Source of the DNA: Datisca glomerata
Taxonomy: Eukaryota > Streptophyta > Magnoliopsida > Cucurbitales > Datiscaceae
DNA: 64,000 nucleotides
Reading direction: 5' to 3'
Assembly (NCBI GenBank): GCA_003255025.1
Contig: QANY01009387.1
Span: 930,001 to 994,000, forward strand
This document shows, piece by piece, positions 22,512 through 32,944 of this stretch (position 1 is the first letter of the stretch; each line of letters opens with the position of its first letter). The notes beneath the pieces are model-generated. The model searched no databases, had not been told where the DNA came from, and worked only from the letters and a program-made list of their open reading frames with translations. The position numbers were made by a program, and so were the translations under genes.

Positions 22512-24305
22512 TCTTGGAGGGGAAAGCAATGGATAGAGAAAAAAATGAGAGAGTTGAGAGGGAATGCAGTTGTTCTCTAAGGTTTTTACACAGAGAAACA
22601 CTGCAGGGCGGGAGATGAGGAAGAGGCGTGCATGATCGATAAAGAGAGAGTTAAGAACTTAATATAGGGAAATGGGTTTGGACAAAGGGAAGGGAAGGGA
22701 TGGTGAGGTGTGGTGTGAAAATGAGGTGGGTCGCGCAGTGTGTGGGAAGCCATAGATGTAAGAGTTAGTTAAAAGCTAATTTCAGTTATATCTTTGCTTA
22801 TTTCGATTAAAACGGTCAATCATTCATTCTTCTAAGTTCTATCCCTTCTTATGCTTCGACATCTTCTCTTGTCATTTTTATAAGAAAATTTTATATAATA
22901 TTGCGGCACTCAATATCGTTATGAATTGACATAGTGTATGAGATTTCACTTAAATGTGATAAATGAATATGTATAAAATAAATAAACTCTAAATTATGAG
23001 ATACATGAGTCATACGATATAACAACACCGAGAACGCAAAACTTTCTAAAATTGCTCCTCTATAATCCATAATATCATGAAATGTGAGAAAATATTGAGA
23101 TTATATATCCCTTTTTTTCTTTCATTTCCTGGGATATTACACTGCATGTGGGGGTAAAATATATATAGAATACCACTATCAGAGTTAATAGTATGAAAAC
23201 TACTTTTTAAGGGGAAAAGGAGGCTAAAATGCAAAACTGACCCATGTATTTTTTACTATATTGCAAAGAATAATTCATTAAAAACAACAAGAAACCCAAA
23301 AAAAAAATTAAATCCATTTTAATAAAAATAACAAACTTAAAAGAGGAATACCATTGAAATCCATGGATGGGCTTATCAGCAAGAATACTGCGGCGAATAA
23401 AAGCAGACTGTTAAGGTCAGAGCAAGAAGACAATTGAAACATGTAAACTTGGCTTGGCTTTTTTCCTGTACTTTTTAATTTCTTTTACAGAGAAGACTAT
23501 TATCTGTTCCTTTTTTTCCTGTAACTTTTTATTTTAAAAGATTGGCTTACATGGTAATAAAGAGAATTGTAATCTCTTTTACATAGTCCTGTAGGAACAT
23601 GGAGAAGAAGAAAAAGAAAAGGAAGAGAAGACGAAAGAAAAATTAGAGGTATGAGGATCAGCAATTGGTCAAAAAGTGTGGTAGGTTTTGCATGATAGAC
23701 AAAGTATGCAGGTAAGTTTTGCAAATTAGTCACTCAATTGTGATTGAGGAGTACTTTCTCTTAATGCAACCTCAGCTACAATGTCACATATAACACTCAA
23801 TTATTTTGCGAAAAATATACTTTTGACTCATACTTTAGTACCAGTTTCACTTTAGATCTTATATTTCAAAAAATTTCAAACTAGATCTTATACTTACTAC
23901 ACAAACGTCTTAAATAAGATTTTTCATCCAACTTATGTCTAATATATTTAACGTATGTTAAACTGAGTGTTAAATGCGCAATTGGACGCTAGTGGGACCC
24001 ACAAAATTGATGTGTCAAGAGAGATTGATAAGTGAGTCGGTATAAAACCGTACAAACCAAACTGGTATGCACACCCACATACTTCTGAATGGTCCATACC
24101 ATGCGGGTGAACAACTGTGCCGGTTGAGCCATCCCCCGACCCGTTTCAATGGCCTAACCTGAAATAGTTCGGTCCGAACCAAACCTGGTCAGACCCATTT
24201 GACCTTATTTGTTCTGACCAGAATTTAGGCCATTGACTTTTGATCCAAAAAATACATTATTGACCCAAACTCTGACCTAATCACCTTTTTACTACATTTA
24301 TATTT
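22512..24305. other. Intergenic DNA: BCP1-like promoter side, then nothing recognised
   Basis: The first 200 bp hold the 5' leader and promoter region of the minus-strand gene. The remainder is AT-rich with only chance frames up to the gypsy element target duplication at 24306. Confidence 0.55.
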
Positions 24306-24310
24306 ATAAT

Positions 24311-25017
24311 TGTTGATGCGAAAAGTATAACAGCATCGACTGTCGAGGAGTCCGCTATGCGTCGCTTGGTGATTTGTCCAAGGGTCTATAAAAATCAAGA
24401 ACGATAGTGAAAGTAGTAGGCAGGGCACCAAGGTGGTGCCCCATCTAATGCACTCCAACGATCAAGTCAGTAGAGTATTTAAAATAATATTAGTAATATG
24501 GATAATGACTTACTGTTTAGTGAGGACTATCATATATTTTTAATGATTTTGTGCATCAGTCAAACGTCCAAGTTCAGTGTATCTTCTTCCTTGTTCTAAT
24601 AAAGAATTGAGATATTCATGGAGAATATTCTCTAATCAGGATATTTTAGTTATTATCTTATCCTCTTTTAACAACCATTGAGATTGCTTGATAGATTTGA
24701 TGTGTGTCTATCCTTTATTTGTATGACTGTTTATTATGTCTTATTATGACAGGAAAATGATATCGGCTATCTCGAGTAGTCATGATCCTAGGTATGAAAT
24801 TACCTTGTCATCCCTATGATCTCGGTAGTATAAGTATAGGTGAGGTTGTGTCCATTGATCTGGTCATGGAGGGTGCCTCAGTCATCATGGTGACTATGGT
24901 CACAGATGAGTCCTCGATTTGAACTTAATATGGGCCTTACCCGAAAAATAGGAGTATTGGACCTTGTTTGGAAATGTTATTAATGGGCTTTAGCCCATGT
25001 GTTTTTTCTCTCCTACA
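24311..25017 (-). repeat. 3' LTR of the Ty3/gypsy element (left copy)
   Basis: 707 bp running from tgttgatgcg to tcctaca. It aligns over its whole length with 30475-31180, for example the shared tttaaaataatattagtaat and atgatctcggtagt words. The adjacent atttgccc corresponds, on the minus strand, to the short purine-rich tract before a 3' LTR. Confidence 0.92.
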
Positions 25018-26376
25018 ATTTGCCCACACTTCTTGGGTCTGGAGCATAGCGATAGAGTTGAGAAGTATGTTATGGAGGGAGCCATGAGCTTTTACCCAAG
25101 ACTCTATTTTTGCACTTCATCGAGTGTTAAGCATATGCTAGCATTGAGATCGTCAAAGCAGTTGAGTTTATGTCCAAATATCTAAGCATTTGTTACTGGT
25201 TCATGATGGCGTCTCAGAGCATCTTGTGTATGAGGCAAGCTTTCTTCATATTTTTCAATTGACTCTTGGTAAAAATGTCATCATCTTGATTAATGTTGGA
25301 CTTCTACATGTAATGAAGTGTGTGATCGTGTTGAGACCTGAACCTTTGTGGTTCAGGTTTGTACGAGTTGCTCTGAGTAATTATGGGGATCGAGTCCCTA
25401 TGATTTTCATCTGGCAGTCATGCGGCTTGAGTTGGATTAGTGATCATCACAACATAACTTTTACACCTTCACCTGAACACATCGTGAGGACTTCGTGTTA
25501 GGATTGAATTCATTTGATCTGATGTAGGCGATAAGACGGCTAGTCTGTTGGGATTGCTTTATTGTGAGGTCGACTTGACGCTGTGACGTTATTGCGTCTT
25601 CTTAAGGATATGATTTTTTTTTTCAAAATCTTACGTTGCATTCTCGTAGATCCATGCTTGACCATATATCCGGTACATTACTTTGGCATCTCATGTCTCA
25701 TGGTGGATGATAGAGTTATTACACTTAATGGCCTGCTTTAAAAAGGTTCTTCTTTCCATCTAGAGTTACATTTTAAGACACTAAATCGTGGCTAGGAATC
25801 GAAGGTTTTGATACTTTGGTTGATAACGTTTCGACTGTCTAAGTCGTCCGTTGCTTTGTCTAAAATTTATAGTGATTTTGTAGCGTAGCTTGGCATAACG
25901 AGTGTCTTTAAGCTAGCCTTAAAGAAAATCCAGCAGTTCTTCTCTTGGAGAACAAATGACTTTTGAGTATCTATGGAGTGATGCCCCTATCATCGTGCCC
26001 TGAGTTTGACAATATTCTTGAGTTATTGAAGGTCCTTAGCTTCTATGCCCCCAGAATATCGACCAAATATATCTCATCGAGCGGTGAAATTTTATTTGAT
26101 CTTGTTGACATTCTTCATTTTGAAAAAATTCATTGTTCTTCTGAGCTTGTCGTTGCATCTCTCTGTGCTTATGTGTTTGTTCATGCAATTCATCAATGCT
26201 TTCACTTTCTAGAGGAAGGTTTTGGAGCCCTATTTGCCTCGTTTGCTCAAATCGTGTTTGATGAGTCCTTGATGGTGAGGTCCTTTGGAGTCATATTCAG
26301 TAGAGTACCGAGATCCTTTGTGATTTGTGAGATTTTAGCTAATCTCGATACCATAGTCATCAGTGTGACTTGGGTG

Positions 26377-26755
26377 TCATTTTCATAATTGTGATTCTGG
26401 ATACCATAGTTATCTAGGTAACTTCGGGTACCTTAATCATCTATGTACATAAAGTAATATAGTGATCTGGGTGACTTAAGGTGCTTAGTCATCTGTGTGA
26501 CTAGAGGTACTTAGCCATCTGTGTGACTATGGGTACTTAGCCATCTGTGTGACTTAGAGTCGCATAGTTATCTGTGTGACTTGGAGCCGCATAGTCATCT
26601 GCGTGTCTTTGGATCTAATATAGTCATTTGAGTGATTTTGTATGCCTTAGTCATATGTGTGACTTGGAGTATCGTAGTCATTTATGTGACTTCAAGTGTA
26701 TAGTCATCTGTGTGACCGTCGTAGTCATCTTATGACTTCAGGTATCATGAAATAT
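26377..26755. repeat. 26-27 bp tandem repeat, about 12 copies
   Basis: The core atctgtgtgact recurs at 26491, 26517, 26543, 26570 and 26597, with more diverged copies on both sides. Each unit reads like cttagtcatctgtgtgactt. The array lies between the pol remnant and the 3' LTR of the gypsy element. Confidence 0.92.
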
Positions 26756-26859
26756 TATAGTGGTACTTTTATCTTATGTAAGGTCTTTTCTCCTATTCAT
26801 CTTAGGTAAGTTATGAGGTCTTGGAAACCGTGATCATTATCAAAGTACTTCGTCCAAGC

Positions 26860-27610
26860 ACCTCGTGTACTTAGGTGCCACAAAATATTACCCTGGTCTT
26901 TTGCTCTAGGTAGGATCTTTTTCCAAATCATCTTATGCGATAGGGATGCCTCGTTAGTCGTCACGTTTGATGAGGGATTTGTTCCCTTTTTAGGGTCTTT
27001 TTCCATATCATCTTATGTGATAAGGATGCCTCGTTAGGATATCGCCCTGGTGAGGTCTTTCGTCTGAGGGTTCTTTGACCCCAGGTGCCAAGGGATACTT
27101 CCGTGGTCCTTTTGCCCTATATAAGGTCTTTCTCCGTATCATCCTTAGTAATCAGGAGGCCTCGTTAGGCCGTCACCTTCGTTGAGGTTTTTCGTCCGAT
27201 CATCTCGTGTGCTCGGGTGCCACGAGATGTTTTCGTGGTCCTTTTGCCCTATGTACGGTCTTTCTTCAGATCATCCTTAGTGATTAGGAGGCCTCGTCAA
27301 GCCGTCGCCTTGGTTGAGGTCTTTCGTCCAATCATCTCGTGTGCTCGGATGCCACGAGATAATTTCATGGTCCTTTTTCCCTATGTAGGGTCTTTCTCCG
27401 GATCATCCTTAATGATCAGGAGGCCTCATTAGGGTGTCGCCTTGGTTGAAGTCTTTTGTCCAGTCATCTCGTGTGCTAGGGTGCCACGAGATACCTTCGT
27501 TGTTTGCCCTATATAAGGTCTTTTAGTCTAGTCATCTCTAGTGAGTAGGAGGCCTCGACGTTCATGACCTTTGTCGAGGTCTTTCATCCAAGCATCTCGT
27601 GTGCTCGGGA
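26860..27610. repeat. 132-bp tandem repeat, about 5 copies
   Basis: The word aggaggcctcgt recurs at 27154, 27286, 27418 and 27547 (steps 132, 132, 129), with shorter diverged copies at about 26940 and 27020. Units include ttgaggtctttcgtcc, catctcgtgtgctcgggtgc and cacgagat. This is the second minisatellite between pol and the 3' LTR. Confidence 0.93.
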
Positions 27611-27687
27611 TAGCTGCTCTATGGAGCACTCTTTGAATCCTTCCTTCAATTTTAGAACTTTGCTATGATTTGTCCCCATCCTTGTGT

Positions 27688-28330
27688 CTAGCTTGAGAAT
27701 CTCCATTGACATGCGAGCAAAACTTCATATTCGACTTCATTGTTTGATGTCCTGAATGCGAAGCCCATCGACCTTTCAGTTATGGTCTTCTCTAATGTTT
27801 TCAGTATCAGTCCGGCTTTGCTTCCGCATGAATTTGCAGAGCCATCCACGTCGAACGCCTCTTCCATGTCTGAAGGTTCTTTCCCTATGCCTCTGTCCAT
27901 CATGTCATCTTGCTTGACATATTCTGTACGGCTTGAGGCCTCTTTCTCTTGGGGTAGCGTCATCTCTACTATAAAGTCAGCGAGTGCTTGAGCCTTTATT
28001 ATGGTCTGAGGTTCGTATCTTATGTCAAACTCTCCGAGCGCTTTCATCATCTTCTTAATGTACTCTTGGAACATTTTGTAGGCTAAGCGCTAATAGGCGG
28101 TTCCTGCGTTCTTCAGTCCAATTGTACCCAGAGAAGGCTTACATGAGACTGAGCATCTCGTGCCCTAATGTAGTGTCCATCAATTGATTAATTTTTGGAA
28201 TAGGGAAGATTTCCTTTGGGCATACTTTATTCGGGTCATTGAACCTTATACAAAACTTTCACTTTCCGTTCTTCATTTTTTCTTTTACTGTGTTGGCCAA
28301 GAAGTCTGGGTAGTATACCTTTCAGGTCTT
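27688..28330 (-). pseudogene. Ty3/gypsy reverse transcriptase and RNase H remnants
   Basis: Upstream part (about 28330-28083): broken frames read CPKEIFPIPKINQLMDTT and AFSGYN, then GLKNAGTAY, which are RT blocks before and after the catalytic Asp. The YxDD box and the rest of RT are missing. The frame then joins directly to an RNase H segment (28074-27688): YEPQTIIKAQALADFIVE, then VDGSANSCGSKAGLIL and RTSNNEVEYEVLLA, which hold the usual Asp and Glu positions. The fusion of the middle of RT to RNase H shows an internal deletion of a few hundred residues. In-frame stops occur in the RT part, so it is inactive. Confidence 0.9.
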
Positions 28331-28780
28331 GATAATTATGCTTGCTCTCTCGCGAGAGCGTTTGTGCAATTTATGACCTCTCGAGTCTTACTTGATCTCT
28401 CACATGAGGATTTACGTAATTTATATATCTCGATTCTTTATAATTATGCATGCTCTCTCATAGGAGCATTTTCATAATTTGTGACCTCTCAGATCTTGAT
28501 AATCATGTTTGATATATTCCAGAGCATTTGTGTAACCTGTGACTTCTATAATTACGCTCGCTCTCTCGTGGGAGCATTGACGTAACCTGTGGTCTCTTGG
28601 TTCTTAATAATCATGTTTGCTCTCTCGTGGGAGTATTTGCATCATCTGTGACTTCTCAGGTCTTGATAATTATGTTTGCTCCCTCGTGGGAGCCTTTGCA
28701 TATTTGGTGACCTCTCGGGTCTTGATAATTATGTTTACTCTCTTGCGGGAGCATTTTTTATGCACTTGTATATTCCTAGA
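28310..28780. repeat. About 57-60 bp tandem repeat with palindromic core
   Basis: Units read ggtcttgataattatg, then tttgctctctcgtgggag, then a catttgcat.a.ttgtgacctctc word. Clear copies start near 28325, 28435, 28660 and 28719 (last step 59 bp), with diverged copies between. Some copies carry ctctcgcgagag, a short palindrome. It lies upstream of the RT remnant in element orientation. Confidence 0.88.
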
Positions 28781-29015
28781 GAATTTACATTGTATATCTA
28801 TTTCTAGTTTCTTATCCCCTACTGAGCGGATCAAAATGATTTATAGACCTCGTGTTGAGGCGCCGTAGTAATATAATTCAGAGATTTTGAGATTTTTTAT
28901 TATGTCCTAGGATCTTGTTACTTGTAATAAGCTCATACTTAACATCATAATGAGTTAAAGTGCTCTACAAATATTCAAAAAATAATAAAATTGAGCATAC
29001 CAAATAAATAACGTT

Positions 29016-29341
29016 CCTCAAAGTTTTAATGAAGATCATCGATATAACTCTTGATTTTGAGAGAATATAAAAAATTCAGGATAATACGTATCTGAGCTGT
29101 GTGGTACGCGTCCTGATCCTGAGGCTAGCTCATGCCTAAGATATTAAATAATATTGATGCAAATAGTTGTATTGTTCTCCTCAAAATTTTAATGAAAATC
29201 ATGGATGTGATTCTTGATTTTGAGTGAATATAAAAAGTTTGAAATAATGTAAATCCGAACTATGTGGTTCGTTCGAATTTTGAAACTCGCTCTTGTCCAA
29301 GATGCTAAATAATATTTATGCGAATAATTACATTATTTTCC
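29016..29341. repeat. 163-bp tandem dimer in the gypsy element
   Basis: cctcaaa.ttttaatgaa..atc at 29016 repeats at 29179 and the copies align through gaatataaaaa, then atgctaaataatattta. Two diverged copies only. It lies in the 5' part of the element. Confidence 0.88.
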
Positions 29342-30474
29342 TGACATTAATGACACATTGTGTAAATCAATTAAAAAGAATTTTATAAATTAAATAAAAT
29401 AATAAACTTAATGCACAAATAATTCATCCCTTTAATGTACTGATTGTGTATTTCCCCTGTCATTTTTTGTTCATTCAAAACTTGGCAATATTGCTTTGAG
29501 GAGCTGATGTGGGCCATCTGGAAAAGGCACAAGTCTTGGTCCTGTGAAGGGGCATTTGAGACATTGAGGCCTGTACTGAAGAAATGGCCAGGCGCTGGGC
29601 TCGTGCGACTTGGGCCATATGAGGAGCTAAGGCCTGTGCATAGAGCCTTGGACTCGTGGGTCGCGCGGGAAGAAACTAGGCTCACGTGAGGCGCGGGTCT
29701 CGCTCATGCTCTATGGGTCGTGTGCTAGGTGAAGGTCTGGGCCTTCTTCTACTCTATTGGGCTCATTTTCAGTGACCCATGGGTTATGTGGCGGGTAGGT
29801 TAACCTGAGGAGCTGAATCCGGGTAATGATGATGGAGGTGCTGCCATTACCGGAGCGCGTGTGGTCGTCTACGGCGTCGGTTTTCTGCCGATAAATGCTT
29901 CAACCCACCAAAATTTCTTCTCTGAACACATTTATGGGGTTCACAGAGTCTAAAAGTTCTTCCTTCATTGTAGACTTGAGATGCAACGTTCGGTAATGGA
30001 CGAGAGTCTCTCCTCCCATTTTCGCGACTGTTCTTGGCCTGGAGAACGCCGTCGTCGTCAAACTGAGATGAGGGATGATCCACGACGCTTCAAAGCTGCT
30101 AAGGCTTTTTTTTCTACGATGATAGCAGCTCCTTGTTGCTATTGAGCAACGAGCGCGTCGCAGCAACCACGCCTTTGCTCCTCGCGTGGTGGCGACTACA
30201 GTGGTTTAAATTTTCAGGCGACAACGTCGTTGCTCGACTGTAGGCTGCTGATTTTGTTTTTTAACCGGCGTTGATCTACGGTGGCAGTATCAAATTTTTC
30301 ACCCCGATCTGAAACATTCTCTCCCATTTTCTTCGTTCTTTTTTATCGGAAACATGGATCGCGTTTCTATTCTTCTGACGATTACGGCGGTTGATTATTT
30401 TTGTATGATCGATTCTAAAAAATGGGAGATCTACCTTCCCACAGACGATTATTTTTGTATGATCAAAGTCAAAT
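29342..30474 (-). other. 5' internal region of gypsy element, no recognised domain
   Basis: This 1.1-kb stretch between the dimer and the 5' LTR is GC-richer than its flanks (29490-30300) and has several open frames up to 100 codons, none with recognisable gag features. A short local duplication, gattatttttgtatgatc, occurs at about 30394 and 30447. It is where leader and gag would be expected. Confidence 0.45.
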
Positions 30475-31180
30475 TATTAATGTGAAAAATATGTCAGCAT
30501 CGACCGTCAAGTGACCGCCACGCGTTGCATGGTGATTCATCATGGAGTCTGAAAAAATCAAGAACGATCGTGAAAACAATAGACATGGCACCGGAGTGGT
30601 GCCCCACCTAATACAATATGACGATCAAGTCAATAAAATGTTTAAAATAATATTAGTAATATGAATAATTATTTATTATTTAATGAGGATCATCATATAT
30701 TTATAATGAATTTTTTATTAGTCAAACGTCTAGATTTAGTGTATTTTCTTCCTTATTGTGATAAGAATTGGAGATATTTAGGGAGAATATTATCTGATCA
30801 TGATATTTTGATTATCATCTTATCCTCTTTTAGCAACCATTGAGATTGTCTGATAGATTTGATGTGTGCTTATCATTTCTCTGTATGACTGTTTATTATG
30901 TTTTATTGTGACATAAAAATGATATATACTATCTCGAGTAACCACGATCCTAAGTATGACATTACCTCGTCATCTATATGATCTCGGTAGTGTAAGTATA
31001 GGTGGAATCATGTCCATCGATCTGGACGTGAAGGGTATTTCGGTCATTATGGTGACTTCAGTCACGAAGAAGTCTTTAGTTTGAACTTAATATGAGCCCT
31101 GCCCGAAAAATTAGAGTAATGAGCCTTATTCGAAAATATTATATTAATGAGTTTTAACCTGGGTGTTTTTTCTCCCAACA
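30475..31180 (-). repeat. 5' LTR of the Ty3/gypsy element (right copy)
   Basis: 706 bp aligning with 24311-25017. It ends ttttttctcccaaca and is followed directly by the ataat target duplication. Its left terminus has lost the canonical tg (reads ta), consistent with decay. Confidence 0.92.
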
Positions 31181-31194
31181 ATAATGATTTCATA

Positions 31195-32110
31195 ATCATA
31201 TTTATTAGTAACTATTGTGGAATAATAAAGTGATCAGAAGTCTTTGAATTTTAGGTTAATAGCTGACTGTTAGTTATTTTCTATAGGCCTATGTAAGTGG
31301 GCATACAATTGTGAATTATTTGAGAATATGTATTACTATTTATGGTATCATGTATTGTTAAGTTCAATAATTATTTTACGTGTAGTATGTTTGTTTAAGT
31401 GGACTTACGTCTTGAATGCGAATTTGAAATCGTTTACTATAATATTACTATTATATTATCATTTATTGTGATTTATAATGGTTTTACATGTCCATTTATG
31501 TTGTGAATATGATTATAGAATGTGTTGTGAAGTTGATTATGACTGAATATGTATTAACTGTACTAGCATTGTTCATGAATAAATTTCATGTTAATCATGA
31601 TCATGCGTGGAATATTATGCAATGTGTTAAGTAATGTGGTGATGAAACAAGAAGTGGCTTAGACTTGTTCCTTAGTTAACAAGAAATCAGTCTGTTCACA
31701 TTATACTTCAACTACATAATTAGATATCATCAATATGTTCATGATAACGTCCTTGAAATTTTGGTAACCTTTAATTAAATGATAACACATAATAATGTCT
31801 TGAGATTTTGGTAACTTTAGACAACACATATGAGCGCCTTTGAGATTTCGGTAACATTAAGTGATAACATGTACCAGCATCCTTAAGGTTTCAAATTATG
31901 TAACCACATCTTTGTGTCACCCACTCTGTCATGTTCATATTTATATTTATGTGTGAAATAGTTCTTGTTAGGTTGTTAATTATGGGATATGCCTAACCAT
32001 GTTGTGATTACTTAAGTTATAAGACTAAGTTTACGACGCACGTTAACTATGTGATATGTTCAGCAAAGACATGCAGTGGTATAACCCGGTGAACCGGGCG
32101 TACTACTTCC
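31195..32110 (+). repeat. Interspersed repeat family, copy A
   Basis: The stretch is homologous, in inverted orientation, to 62220-63110. For example cgttaactatgtgatatg (about 32043) matches the reverse complement of catatcacatagttaatg (about 62258), and the aagaaatca, ggttttacatgt and tgttcatgaataa words also match. It contains about four ~55-bp subrepeats (31740-31900) of the type cct.gagattttggtaac. No coding potential. This is possibly part of a gypsy LTR. Confidence 0.8.
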
Positions 32111-32944
32111 CAACCTTCTGTGGACCTTGCTTCTCTTATGATTTTTGCTACTTTCTTTAGATTCTCAAAGTTTTTTTTATCAAAAAGAGTCTCAGTCTAG
32201 TCAACCAACTATTTTTCTTGTAACGCCGGATCAATTCTTCATAATTTTTTATATTGTAATTGAATCTACACTTGATAATTTTTTTACACACTAAATAAAC
32301 TATTAGTTCAACAATTATTTGTCGTCATCAAAATTAACACTTTGACTAGGGTCAACAAAAACCTGATTGTTGAGAACTAGAAGTTTGAAACTAGTGCCTT
32401 ATGTGCTTGGAACTACTTGTTTACACTACTAGTTCAAGTTCATCCCAGCTTGATATCAAAGTTAAGACGATCAAGATCATGCATCAACAAAAGAATGAAT
32501 CAAAGTAGATTTATAATTTAGCAATTACAAGGAAAATATGTTTTCTTCTTTCAATATTTTAATGTGAAACACATTTTTGGGTAAACTTCTTTCGTCTTGA
32601 GAAAACATGGCATAATCCCAACTTGTGCGCTTTAATCTGTTTTTTTAACTCACTGTCATTTGTAAATTACATGTTTTTTTAAACTAAATCACATGGTTAA
32701 TTAGGAAAAATAAATAAAAACTCAGATATTTTTTCTTCCTCCGTTTCTTTTTTTTTTTTTTTATAAAAAAGGAACTCAATCCAAGTCTACTTCTACCCTT
32801 CAGAAGCAGCACCAATCTCACCCAACTCAGCCGAGTCGAGCGACGGAAATGCAAATTCAGTGCTTTTCTCTCGGACCCATAAACCCTTCCCCTTCTAACT
32901 TCATCTGAGGTCACAGCCTTAATTTTCACCATACAGTACACAAA
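32111..32944. other. Intergenic DNA and promoter side of the ALB-type gene
   Basis: AT-rich DNA, then from about 32770 a more GC-rich 5' leader-like stretch before the ATG at 32945. A poly-T run at 32749-32762 precedes it. No other feature is seen. Confidence 0.5.

Larger units (their letters stand above)
24311..31180 (-). mobile_element. Ty3/gypsy LTR retrotransposon, both LTRs and target duplication present
   Basis: A 6.87-kb element with two direct LTRs (24311-25017 and 30475-31180) and a 5-bp target duplication ataat (24306-24310 and 31181-31185). RT and RNase H remnants at 27688-28330 read on the minus strand, so the right LTR is the 5' LTR. The RNase H motif style (YEPQTIIKAQALADFIVE) fits Tat-type gypsy elements. 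Four different tandem arrays fill the non-coding parts. Gag, protease and integrase were not found, so the element is mostly non-coding. The LTRs differ at many positions, so insertion is old. No standard primer site is recognisable next to the right LTR. Confidence 0.9.

Noticed and set aside
25963..26388. Plus-strand 141-codon frame inside the gypsy element
   Set aside because: It is very hydrophobic with no domain, while its complement is hydrophilic and coiled-coil-like; it looks like antisense of decayed element coding.
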